From contig LKMS01000005.1 of assembly GCA_001563965.1 (NCBI GenBank), positions 1 to 22,682 on the forward strand: a stretch of DNA of 22,682 nt, read 5' to 3'. Below the pieces are notes generated by a model. It was not told the DNA's origin, ran no database searches, and saw only the letters and a list, made by a program, of their open reading frames with translations. The translations under genes and the position numbers were made by a program. Shown piece after piece: positions 1 through 6,651 of the stretch (positions within the stretch are counted from its first letter, which is position 1; every line of letters begins with the position of its first letter). This DNA is from Haloferacaceae archaeon PL-Br10_E2g29 (GTDB lineage Archaea; Halobacteriota; Halobacteria; Halobacteriales; Haloferacaceae).

Positions 1-71
1 CGAGCAACGGCTTCGCGGGCGATGAGTTCGCCGGTGTAGCCGTAGGCACCGTAGATGAGCAGTGAGTCCAT
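1..71 (-). CDS. Saccharopine dehydrogenase-like NAD(P)-binding protein, N-terminal fragment
   Basis: Only the first 23 codons are inside the window; the gene runs leftward off its edge. The visible residues begin MDSLLIYGAYGYTG, a beta strand followed by a Gly-rich GAYGYTG turn. This is the Rossmann-fold opening typical of saccharopine dehydrogenase / trans-acting enoyl reductase family proteins. These are NAD(P)H-dependent oxidoreductases, and in archaea their substrate is usually unknown. The ATG at 69-71 is the only reasonable start. The gene diverges from the GHMP-family gene starting at 188, with about 116 bp shared between them. The assignment rests on the nucleotide-binding motif alone, so the exact subfamily and reaction cannot be given. 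Other short-chain or epimerase-like Rossmann enzymes remain possible. Confidence 0.7.
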   Translation of the reverse strand, partial: MDSLLIYGAYGYTGELIAREAVA

Positions 72-187
72 ACCGGCTGTTTTATTCGCCGGGCGAAAAA
101 GTGTCGTCCCCGTTCCGCCGGTCGACTCTCGCCGAGCCGACTGCCGCTGTCGAAACCCGCATACGGCCGGCGATCAAACCACGACCA

Positions 188-1186
188 ATGACTCGGGTGA
201 CCGTCGGCCCACGGCTGCATTTCGGCTTTTGTAACCTCTCGCTGTCGCACAGCCGACTCTACGGTGCGCTTGGCGTCGCGCTCGATGCGCCCGAACTTTC
301 GGTTCGCGCTACCGTCGCCGACACGGTCGATGCGCCGCCGTCGATCGAGTCGCTCGTCGAGAGCGTCTGTGCGCTGCTCGGTGTTCCGGGCGCGTCGGTC
401 GCCATCGAAACCGAGTTCCCGGCGCACGTCGGTCTCGGCAGCGGCACCCAACAGGCGCTCGCGGTCACGACGGCGGTTGCCCGCGCGCATGACCTCGCTG
501 TCGATGTGCGGCAGCTTGCGCCGGCACTGGGCCGCGGTGGCCGATCCGGCATCGGGGTGGGAACGTTCGAACAGGGCGGGTTCATTCTTGATGCAGGGCA
601 TCCGACAACCCGGTTCACCACCGCCCGCCCCGACGACGGCGAGTGGGCCGTCCCGGCGGTCGCCGCCGCCCACCACATTCCCGACGACTGGCGGTTTCTG
701 TTGGCCGTCCCGACCGTCGATCCCGGCCGCAGCGGGGACGAGGAGGACGAAAGCATCCGGACGGTGATCGAGGACGCCGATCCGGCGATCGCCGACCGGA
801 TTTCGGGGCTCATCACCCGACAGGTGTTGCCCGCAGTCGCCGAGGGAACCGTCGATCGGTTCGGCGAGGCGGTCGCCGAAATCGGCCGTCTCAACGGCGC
901 GTGGTACAGCGACGAACAGGGCGGCGTCTACCGCCCGCCGGTCGGCAAACTCGTCGCCTCACTCTCGGCGGAGCCGGGCATCTATGGGGCCGGGCAGTCC
1001 TCGTGGGGGCCGACCGTCTACGGCGTGACCGACGCCGCGCACGCGGAAGCAGCACGTGAGGCGGGACGGCACGCGTTGTCGGCGGCGGGAGTCGATGGCG
1101 TGGTACGGGTGGTTTCGGGACGTAACCACGGCGCGATTATTGCTTCCGACGCGAACGACGGCCGTTCTCCGTCGCACTCGGCGTAA
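188..1186 (+). CDS. Beta-ribofuranosylaminobenzene 5'-phosphate synthase family protein (GHMP kinase superfamily)
   Basis: The 332-residue product resembles beta-RFAP synthase, which in methanogens condenses PRPP with a 4-hydroxybenzoate/p-aminobenzoate-type acceptor in methanopterin synthesis. Visible landmarks are the N-terminal GPRLHFGF segment (about residues 7-14), the GHMP loop PAHVGLGSGTQ (78-88) and the Gly-rich GRGGRSGIGVGTFEQGG stretch (115-131) typical of this subfamily. The frame is open back to position 62, but the added 42 residues are Arg/Pro-rich and unlike a haloarchaeal protein. The ATG at 188 places the conserved MTRVTVGPRLHFGF at the N-terminus. Its neighbours are a divergent oxidoreductase gene and, 31 bp downstream, a RecA-like gene. 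Haloarchaea are generally thought to use folate rather than methanopterin, so the true substrate here is uncertain. Family confidence is high and reaction confidence low. Confidence 0.85.
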   Translation: MTRVTVGPRLHFGFCNLSLSHSRLYGALGVALDAPELSVRATVADTVDAPPSIESLVESVCALLGVPGASVAIETEFPAHVGLGSGTQQALAVTTAVARAHDLAVDVRQLAPALGRGGRSGIGVGTFEQGGFILDAGHPTTRFTTARPDDGEWAVPAVAAAHHIPDDWRFLLAVPTVDPGRSGDEEDESIRTVIEDADPAIADRISGLITRQVLPAVAEGTVDRFGEAVAEIGRLNGAWYSDEQGGVYRPPVGKLVASLSAEPGIYGAGQSSWGPTVYGVTDAAHAEAAREAGRHALSAAGVDGVVRVVSGRNHGAIIASDANDGRSPSHSA

Positions 1187-1217
1187 CGGCTAAGGACTCT
1201 GGGTCAGACCGAAGTGT

Positions 1218-2054
1218 ATGGAAAACTTCCCATTGGGCATTTCTCGGCTGGATTCGCTGCTCAACGGTGGTGTCCCGCCGGGAAGCGTCGTTTTGCTCTC
1301 CGGTGAGGCGGGTGCCGGTGCTCGTGAGTTCCTCTACACCAGTGCCGCGATGAACACGCTAGCGCACACCGACGACGACCTGTTCGACCTCTACTACGGC
1401 GATCTGGCTCCGGCGGCGTCGCTCCCGCCGGAGATTCACTACGTCTCGTTCACCGCGAACAAATCGTCGCTCGAACGCGAACTCCGGCACACGCTCGACA
1501 ACGACATCGTCGACGCTGTTGCCGACGAAATCCAGTTCTGTGACCTCTCGGTCGAGTACTTTCAGACGAGTCGGATTCCACAGGACTGGTATCTCGGCCG
1601 GACGACCGACCTGCGGGATCTCAACACGCGCCGAAACGACGACTCGGTACTCAGTGCACTCGGGGAGTATCTGACGGTCAACGCCTCGGACAATCTTGTG
1701 CTGCTCGATTCGATCACCGACCTGTTGGCGGCGGTCGGCGACGATCTCGACTGGGGTGACATCACCATGCTCATCCGTGGGCTCGCCCGAGCGGCGACCC
1801 AGTGGGGTGGGCTTATTCTCGTCTTGGTCAACGAAGACACGCTGACCGAAACCCAACTCGGCCAGCTGTCGGATGCTGCAAGCGGCACGCTCGGGTTCAG
1901 CTGGGAGACCGGCGGGTCGAAACGCGCGCGTGTGATGGTCGTCCGCGAGTTCCGTGGCGTGCTCTCGCGAATCGAAGACGAGGACATTGTTCAGTTTGAG
2001 GGCGAAATTCACGAAGGTGGCTACGATCTCAGCAACGTCCGTAAGATTCGGTGA
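1218..2054 (+). CDS. RecA/KaiC-superfamily (RAD55-like, HTR-like) protein with degenerate P-loop
   Basis: The 278-residue protein begins with the KaiC/RAD55 pattern LGISRLDSLLNGGVPPGSVVLLSGEAG: substrate-loop GG, beta strand, then P-loop. The Walker A segment reads GEAGAGAREF (residues 29-38). The lysine expected in GxxxxGK[ST] is Ala35, followed by Arg36 and Glu37, so it is not canonical. A Walker-B-like strand NLVLLDSITDLL (159-170) keeps its aspartate at 164. Length fits a single RecA domain. Haloarchaeal genomes often label such proteins HTR-like; no transducer domain is visible here. The role is unknown: it may bind nucleotide weakly or act as a regulatory scaffold in signalling or DNA metabolism. 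The gene lies 31 bp after the GHMP gene and 53 bp before the RHH gene, and the RHH gene seems to have its own promoter. Confidence 0.8.
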   Translation: MENFPLGISRLDSLLNGGVPPGSVVLLSGEAGAGAREFLYTSAAMNTLAHTDDDLFDLYYGDLAPAASLPPEIHYVSFTANKSSLERELRHTLDNDIVDAVADEIQFCDLSVEYFQTSRIPQDWYLGRTTDLRDLNTRRNDDSVLSALGEYLTVNASDNLVLLDSITDLLAAVGDDLDWGDITMLIRGLARAATQWGGLILVLVNEDTLTETQLGQLSDAASGTLGFSWETGGSKRARVMVVREFRGVLSRIEDEDIVQFEGEIHEGGYDLSNVRKIR

Positions 2055-2070
2055 GTGTCACCCGGGTGTG

Positions 2071-2080
2071 AATATTTAAG
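2071..2080 (+). promoter_or_regulatory. TATA-like element of the RHH gene
   Basis: The AT-rich stretch AATATTTAAG lies 28-37 bp upstream of the ATG at 2108. This is the position expected for a haloarchaeal TATA box with a very short leader. It is followed directly by the palindrome at 2094-2108. The call rests on position and composition only. Confidence 0.55.
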
Positions 2081-2093
2081 TCAGTAGCCATCT

Positions 2094-2108
2094 TTTCGGT
2101 AACCGAAA
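2094..2108. promoter_or_regulatory. 15-bp palindrome, candidate self-operator of the RHH gene
   Basis: TTTCGGT (2094-2100), one central A, and ACCGAAA (2102-2108) form a perfect inverted repeat with 7-bp arms. It sits between the TATA-like element and the start codon and includes the first base of the ATG. A protein bound here would cover the transcription start. The gene it abuts encodes a ribbon-helix-helix protein, a family whose dimers typically bind short palindromes and often repress their own promoters. The palindrome is seen directly; the autoregulation is inferred. Confidence 0.55.
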
Positions 2109-2989
2109 TGGCGAGCGAACAGGATCAACTTACACTGCCGACTGAGCTCGATGCGTGGCTCACCAGCCGTGTCGACGAAACAGAGCACTCGAAGTCGGCA
2201 CTGTTGGCTCGTGCGGTCGCGTCCTACCGACTGCTCTCGGAGGTCGATGACGACCCGGATGCGCTCGATCGCGAACTGACGGCGCTCGAATCGGCCGGCA
2301 GCGTTGATAGCGACACCGCAGAGCGGCTCGATGCGCTCGAATCAGCCGTTGACGACCGGTTCGACGAGCTCAAAGAACGGATTATCGACGTGCTCAAAGA
2401 GACGCGCAACCGCGCACCCGAAGATCACGACCACCCCGAGTTGGCAACGCAACTCGACGAACTGTCGGCGGAGCTGTCGTCGCTCAAAACCGGCCACGAG
2501 GAGTTGACGACGACACACGAAGCGTTGCTGACGACACACGAGGCGTTCGAAGACACCGTCGATGACGAGTTGTCGGCGCTGTCGGAGCAACTCGACAGCG
2601 CCACCGACTCGTTCGAGGCGCTCGAAACGCGCTCTGATCGCCTCGCGGGTGCGGTCGTCGACCTTCGCCGACGGCTTTCGCGCACCGAACAGGAGCTGAG
2701 CGACCGCCGTGAGCTGGATTCGATACTCGGAATCGCCCACGAGGAGGGGTTGTCGAAGGCGACCTGCGAGTCGTGTCGTTCGGGCATCGAACTCGGATTG
2801 CTTCGCGCGCCGTGGTGTCCGCACTGTGAAGCACGTTTCGCGTCGATCGAGCCCCGCAGCTTCTTCCGCCGCCCGTTGTTGACTGTTGTCGACCGCCCTG
2901 CGCTCGAGGCCGGCGATCCCGCACCACCGAACAGCGACATCGCACCATCGAACAGCGACACCGCAGGGAGCGAACAAACCGATGAGTGA
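2108..2989 (+). CDS. RHH (CopG-like) N-terminal, coiled-coil, C-terminal zinc-ribbon protein
   Basis: The 293-residue protein has three parts. Residues 6-43 (QLTLPTELDAWLTSRV then SKSALLARAVASYRLL) look like a beta strand plus two helices of a ribbon-helix-helix DNA-binding domain. Residues 50-205 are a long acidic coiled coil with heptads, including a locally duplicated LTTTHEA/LLTTHEA unit. Residues 220-240 carry C220-x2-C223 and C237-x2-C240, a zinc-ribbon-like site. The tail repeats a PNSD-containing heptad. The ATG at 2108 fits the upstream TATA-like element. The stop overlaps the next gene by 8 bp, indicating coupled expression. I infer a dimeric DNA-binding regulator or chromatin-associated protein whose target may include its own promoter. 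I recognise no named family member. Confidence 0.75.
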   Translation: MASEQDQLTLPTELDAWLTSRVDETEHSKSALLARAVASYRLLSEVDDDPDALDRELTALESAGSVDSDTAERLDALESAVDDRFDELKERIIDVLKETRNRAPEDHDHPELATQLDELSAELSSLKTGHEELTTTHEALLTTHEAFEDTVDDELSALSEQLDSATDSFEALETRSDRLAGAVVDLRRRLSRTEQELSDRRELDSILGIAHEEGLSKATCESCRSGIELGLLRAPWCPHCEARFASIEPRSFFRRPLLTVVDRPALEAGDPAPPNSDIAPSNSDTAGSEQTDE

Positions 2990-3764
2990 GAATCACTCAT
3001 CCGACGACCGATTTGTCCCGGAGCCGAGCGAAGTTCAACAGGAGATTCTGGATGCCGCCGCGGCCAACCCAGCGCTGACGAATGCGGAACTCGCCAGACA
3101 AACCGACACGCGGATTTCGCTTGTTCGAGACACGCTCCGCGAGTTCGACGCTCCCGAGCGTTCCTCACAAGAGTCCGCGTCCGATGCGACCGCCTCGGCG
3201 GAGTCGCCGCCATCACAGCCGGACACGGCGACTGATTCGACCGAACCAACCGCTGTTGACGACGCCGAATTTTTTGACGAGATTGATGACCGCGTCGAAA
3301 ACATCGATCCCGACGAAGCGTTCGAAACCGTCGATATTGACGAAATCGATACCGACGCGGTGTGGGAGGAACTCGTCGGTGCGGAGGCCGACGCCGCGAC
3401 GTTCGATGACGATCCGACCGGCGAACTGACGGCATCGAAGGCGGCGGCCGAAGTCGGTCCACAGTCGACCGGTGATGGCGTTTCGACTGATGTCGTCGAC
3501 GACGAGGTGTTCGAGAGCGACGCCGAGTCGGATTCGCCACAGGATATTTTTGCGGACGGCGAGGAGGCGCTCGTCGACAAACGCGTCTACTGCCAGCAGT
3601 GTCCGTACTTCAGTGCACCGCCAGCGGTTCACTGCGACCGTGAGGGAACGACCATCGTGGAAGTTGTTTCCGACGGGCGGTTTCGGCTGGAAAGCTGTCC
3701 GGTCGTCACCGAATATGGCCCGGACCGAAGCTACTTCCACACGGTCGAAACCCCCGAGAGCTAA
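2982..3764 (+). CDS. Uncharacterised protein with N-terminal winged-helix-like segment and C-terminal Cys cluster
   Basis: The 260-residue product starts with a helical segment (residues 17-57, EVQQEILDAAAANPALTNAELARQ then SLVRDTLREF) that reads like a winged helix-turn-helix: two helices, a turn, then a recognition helix. Residues 58-195 are a very acidic, Ser/Thr/Asp-rich, probably disordered linker. The C-terminal part holds C204-x2-C207, C218 and C239 in a CQQCPYFSAPPAVHC context, likely a metal site. The frame is open upstream to 2886, but that extension lies inside the RHH gene and is His/Arg-rich. The ATG at 2982 gives a natural 8-bp overlap with the RHH stop. tfs follows 24 bp later. 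I do not recognise a characterised family; a transcription-related role is inferred from the HTH-like region and neighbours. Confidence 0.75.
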   Translation: MSENHSSDDRFVPEPSEVQQEILDAAAANPALTNAELARQTDTRISLVRDTLREFDAPERSSQESASDATASAESPPSQPDTATDSTEPTAVDDAEFFDEIDDRVENIDPDEAFETVDIDEIDTDAVWEELVGAEADAATFDDDPTGELTASKAAAEVGPQSTGDGVSTDVVDDEVFESDAESDSPQDIFADGEEALVDKRVYCQQCPYFSAPPAVHCDREGTTIVEVVSDGRFRLESCPVVTEYGPDRSYFHTVETPES

Positions 3765-3788
3765 CTGGGTGACGCCCGACAACCACGT

Positions 3789-4118
3789 ATGCAATTTTGC
3801 GAAGCCTGCGGTTCGATGATGGTCGCCGACGGCGACGCGATGGCTTGTACCAACGACGACTGTGCGACGACCGCCGACCGCGACACCGAACGGGCGGCCC
3901 AGTTCGTTTCGACTGAAACGCAGCACGAGGCCGAGCTTATCGAAACCGAAGAAGGCGACGAGTTCGAGGGGAAACCGACCGCGACCGACGTGGTCTGCGA
4001 TGAGTGTGATGCCCGCGAGGCGTGGTATACGATCAAACAGACCGCCTCGGCCGACGAGCCGCCGACGCGCTTTTTCAAGTGCAAGCAGTGTGGCTACCGC
4101 TGGCGCGGATACAACTGA
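3789..4118 (+). CDS. tfs: Transcription factor S (TFS; archaeal TFIIS/RPB9-like)
   Basis: The 109-residue protein has the two zinc ribbons of archaeal TFS. The N-terminal ribbon uses C4-x2-C7 and C20/C25, and the C-terminal ribbon uses C70-x2-C73 and C98-x2-C101. The C-terminal loop has the acidic pair D89-E90 in SADEPPTRFF, the counterpart of the TFIIS hairpin that enters the RNA polymerase pore and stimulates transcript cleavage in backtracked complexes. Length and the terminal KCKQCGYRWR signature match the family. It lies 24 bp downstream of the winged-helix-like gene in the same direction, so the three genes from 2108 may form one transcription unit. The acidic pair suggests an active cleavage factor rather than an inhibitory paralogue. 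Confidence 0.95.
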   Translation: MQFCEACGSMMVADGDAMACTNDDCATTADRDTERAAQFVSTETQHEAELIETEEGDEFEGKPTATDVVCDECDAREAWYTIKQTASADEPPTRFFKCKQCGYRWRGYN

Positions 4119-4240
4119 GCGGTTGTTTTGTGCGCCGAGTCGTCGTCGCGGTTCGGACGGTGTGGTCGTCCCTTACGCTCCGAAGCGCCCGCCACTGCTG
4201 ACGAACGCGCCGTTTTCGCCCGCTGGCCCGTATATCAGGT

Positions 4241-4248
4241 TTTAAGCC
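4241..4248 (+). promoter_or_regulatory. TATA-like element of the pspA-type gene
   Basis: The sequence around TTTTAAGC lies about 22-29 bp upstream of the ATG at 4270, where a leaderless haloarchaeal promoter would sit. It is the only A/T-run of this kind near the start in an otherwise GC-rich 151-bp intergenic region. A second AT-rich patch, GTATATCAGG, lies about 10 bp further upstream. Confidence 0.4.
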
Positions 4249-4269
4249 CGTCGTACCCCAATAGCGGCT

Positions 4270-5112
4270 ATGGGAATCCTTTCGCGCGCCTCCTACGTGA
4301 TCCGGTCAAAACTGAATGCGATACTCAACCGGGCCGAAGATCCCGGTGAGTCGCTCGACTACTCGTACGAGAAGATGCGCGACGAGCTGCAGGACGTCAA
4401 ACAGGGCATTGCCGACCTGACGACGCAAAAAAAGCGCCTCGAAATCCAAAAGCGTCGGCTCGAAGAGAACGTCGAGAAACACAACAGTCAGGCCCGTGAG
4501 GCGGTCTCGCAGGATCGAGACGATCTGGCCCGCAAGGCGCTGGAAAAAAAGAAGTCCAAGATGGCCCAGATCGAGGAGCTCGAAGAACAGATTGCGAACC
4601 TCCAGAACACCCAAGAGAACCTCGTCGAGAAGAAAAACGAGCTCCAAAACCGCATTGAGGAGTTCCGTACCAAAAAGGAGACGATGAAGGCGCGCTACGA
4701 GGCGGCCGAAGCCTCCTCGCGCGTTTCAGAAGCGCTCACTGGCGTTGGCGACGAGATGGGCGACGTGGCCCGCTCAATCGAACGCGCCGAAGAACGAACC
4801 GACGAGATGGAGGCCCGCGCCGAGGCGATGGACGAACTCCAAGACACCGGCGCGTTCGACGACGCATTGTCGGATAAGGACAGCATCGACCGCGAACTCG
4901 ACGCGCTGTCGTCGGACCGCGAGGTCGAATCCGAACTCGATACGCTCAAATCCGAACTGGGAAAATCGAGCAAGAAAGATGCCGATGTCGACGCCGACGC
5001 CGAGTCAGTTGACGCCGACGTCGAGTTGGACGAGGAGGTCGACATCGAGGCTGAACTCGATGACAGCGAAATCGAAGCCGAACTCGACGAAATTCGTGAC
5101 GACAAGGCCTGA
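4270..5112 (+). CDS. pspA: PspA/IM30 family protein
   Basis: The 280-residue product begins MGILSRASYVIRSKLNAILNRAEDP and continues into YEKMRDELQDVKQGIADL, the N-terminal amphipathic helix and first hairpin of PspA/Vipp1/IM30 proteins. These ESCRT-III-like coat proteins bind and stabilise stressed membranes. Residues 30-190 are almost entirely heptad coiled coil. The C-terminal 80 residues form an acidic tail with repeated short Asp/Glu blocks (IEAELD occurs twice), longer than in bacterial PspA and probably disordered at high salt. No pspF, pspB or pspC genes flank it; a universal stress protein gene follows 80 bp downstream. In haloarchaea the family is linked to salt or membrane stress, but its partner proteins are not visible here. 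Confidence 0.9.
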   Translation: MGILSRASYVIRSKLNAILNRAEDPGESLDYSYEKMRDELQDVKQGIADLTTQKKRLEIQKRRLEENVEKHNSQAREAVSQDRDDLARKALEKKKSKMAQIEELEEQIANLQNTQENLVEKKNELQNRIEEFRTKKETMKARYEAAEASSRVSEALTGVGDEMGDVARSIERAEERTDEMEARAEAMDELQDTGAFDDALSDKDSIDRELDALSSDREVESELDTLKSELGKSSKKDADVDADAESVDADVELDEEVDIEAELDDSEIEAELDEIRDDKA

Positions 5113-5158
5113 TTTCGCTCGCGGGTTGAGACGTTGTGGCGGGTGTTCGCCAAGCACG

Positions 5159-5166
5159 GTATTTTA
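5159..5166 (+). promoter_or_regulatory. TATA-like element of the universal stress protein gene
   Basis: GTATTTTA ends 26 bp upstream of the ATG at 5192. It supports that start over the in-frame upstream ATG at 5168, which would begin only two bases after the element. Confidence 0.45.
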
Positions 5167-5191
5167 GATGATTGCGCCGAGAGATAGCGAT

Positions 5192-5614
5192 ATGCCCAAC
5201 CGAATCCTTGTTCCGCTTGACGGCTCTCCACAAGCAGAAAAAGCGCTTTCGTACGCCCGCGAGACGTTTCCCGAGGCGGCGCTCGTGCTCGTACACGTCC
5301 TGACGCCCGCCGACACCGGCATTGGTGCCGAGGGGTTGTTGATCGATGCGGCGGGCGTTGTTGAGCACCAACAGGAGGTTGCCGAGGAGTTGTTTGCGGA
5401 GGCCACTGCTCAGATTGTTGAGAGTCACTCGGTCGACACCGCGATCTTGGCGGGCAGTCCCGCGCGCGAAATCGTCCGCTACGCTGCCGACAACGATATC
5501 GATGCGATCGTGATGGGGAGCCACGGCCGCGACGGGGCCGCCCGGTTGCTGCTCGGTAGCGTTTCGGAAACCGTCGTCCGCCGGTCGCCCGTTCCGGTGA
5601 CGGTCGTTCGGTGA
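5192..5614 (+). CDS. Universal stress protein (UspA family)
   Basis: The 140-residue single-domain Usp protein starts MPNRILVPLDGSPQAEKAL, the canonical first strand and loop. It ends with the ATP-binding signature G109-x2-G112-x9-G122-S in GSHGRDGAARLLLGSVSETV, followed by the usual SPVPVTVVR strand. The complete motif predicts an ATP-binding member. These cytosolic dimeric proteins respond to stress and have no agreed biochemical reaction. An in-frame ATG at 5168 would add eight residues, but the conserved MPNRILVPLDG start and the position of the TATA-like element favour 5192. It follows pspA in the same direction and is tail-to-tail with the release-factor-like gene. Confidence 0.93.
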   Translation: MPNRILVPLDGSPQAEKALSYARETFPEAALVLVHVLTPADTGIGAEGLLIDAAGVVEHQQEVAEELFAEATAQIVESHSVDTAILAGSPAREIVRYAADNDIDAIVMGSHGRDGAARLLLGSVSETVVRRSPVPVTVVR

Positions 5615-5627
5615 GCGTCGTCAGCTG

Positions 5628-5632
5628 TTTTT
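5628..5632 (+). terminator. Possible T-tract terminator after the universal stress gene
   Basis: A run of five T residues in CTGTTTTTG begins 13 bp after the stop codon, in the 48-bp gap between two convergent genes. Haloarchaeal termination commonly uses short U-tracts. The run is short and no stem precedes it clearly. Confidence 0.3.
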
Positions 5633-5662
5633 GTTCACATCGGATCTGTCTATTCATCGCAC

Positions 5663-6574
5663 TCACAACTGGACGAGTCGGGTTGTCCAAAAGTCCGCAA
5701 ACGCGTGTTCGAGCGCTGCCTCGGGTTTGCCGCCCGCGTCGGTTCGCGCGGTGTGATCTGCGAGGTCAGACAGCTCCGAAAGCACCGCCCGCTCGCCGGT
5801 GAGAATCACGCGGTCGGGGTCGTGTTCGCGGCACGTTGTTTCGATTGTGACCGCACACTCGCCGAGATGATCGTCGATCTGTTGGTCACGGATTCGCTCG
5901 AAGCGTCCCTGCGAGAAGCCGCCTTTCGAGTGGTCGGATTTTACGTCGCTTTCGAACCCCTCGAAGGCGACGCGCTCGCCCTCCTCGTAGACACCGGCCG
6001 CACAGACATCCGCGCGAACGACGACGAACACGAGCCGGCCGATGGGGCGAAACCAGCCAGGATCGACGCGGAACGTGCGGCCCCACGTCACGAACGACTC
6101 GGGCATGATTGGTGGTCGAAGTCCCGCCGAAACGAGCCCCGCGTCGTCGGTGTAGTAGATGAGTGGGGCGGCCCCACGAAGCGTGAACGCACAGTCGTCG
6201 GCGGCGTCGGCGACCGTCTCGGGAAGCGGTTCGTCGCCATCGGTGACGGCCGCACTCAGCGCGCCTTCGGTGCCGCAGTCGATCGATTCGAGCCGCGCGA
6301 GCACTCTTTCGAGGCGGTCGCCTCGCAGTGTTTCGGTGCCACGCGGCGCTCTGCCGGCCTCGGTGTCGCGTTCGCTGCGGGCGACGCGGTCTTCGAGTTC
6401 GGCGATTTTGTCTTCGAGCCGGTTGATCTGTTCTTCGGCGGCTTGGCGGTCGCTGACGGCGTCGGCACGGCGTTCGGACTCGGCGTCGCGTTGGCGCTGG
6501 AGGTGGTGCTTGTCGTCTTCGAGTTCCTCGATACGGGCCTTGAGTTCGGCGCGTCCGAGCAGCTCATCGAGCAT
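5663..6574 (-). CDS. Vms1/Ankzf1-type (baeRF/eRF1-superfamily) peptidyl-tRNA hydrolase-like protein
   Basis: The 303-residue protein has an N-terminal coiled coil (about 8-70, rich in Glu/Arg heptads) followed by an eRF1-like catalytic region. The key motif is H215-SKGGFSQGRFERIRDQQIDD. In Vms1 and related archaeal/bacterial eRF1-superfamily proteins, a GGxxQ-type loop followed by R-x-E/R helices replaces the GGQ of eRF1. Members of the family hydrolyse peptidyl-tRNA on stalled or split large ribosomal subunits. The C-terminus (DPDRVILTGERAVLSEL, then ALEHAFADFW) fits the last strand and helix of the fold. The ATG at 6572-6574 is used. The DUF5802-like gene lies 77 bp upstream on the same strand, so co-transcription is possible. 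Substrate and in vivo role are inferred from the family. Confidence 0.8.
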   Translation of the reverse strand: MLDELLGRAELKARIEELEDDKHHLQRQRDAESERRADAVSDRQAAEEQINRLEDKIAELEDRVARSERDTEAGRAPRGTETLRGDRLERVLARLESIDCGTEGALSAAVTDGDEPLPETVADAADDCAFTLRGAAPLIYYTDDAGLVSAGLRPPIMPESFVTWGRTFRVDPGWFRPIGRLVFVVVRADVCAAGVYEEGERVAFEGFESDVKSDHSKGGFSQGRFERIRDQQIDDHLGECAVTIETTCREHDPDRVILTGERAVLSELSDLADHTARTDAGGKPEAALEHAFADFWTTRLVQL

Positions 6575-6651
6575 ACCGAAAGGGGGCGGGCAACCGACTT
6601 GAATGGGTGGGTCGATTTTGCGGTCGGCAAGTGGTCGATTTCGCTGTCGAC

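Noticed and set aside
62..187. A 42-codon N-terminal extension of the beta-RFAP-synthase-like protein
   Set aside because: The sequence is basic and Pro-rich, runs into the divergent promoter region and precedes the conserved MTRVTVGPRLHFGF start.
2425..3540. A 371-codon open frame on the - strand
   Set aside because: It spans two coupled + strand genes. The product is Arg/Ser-rich low-complexity sequence typical of shadow frames.
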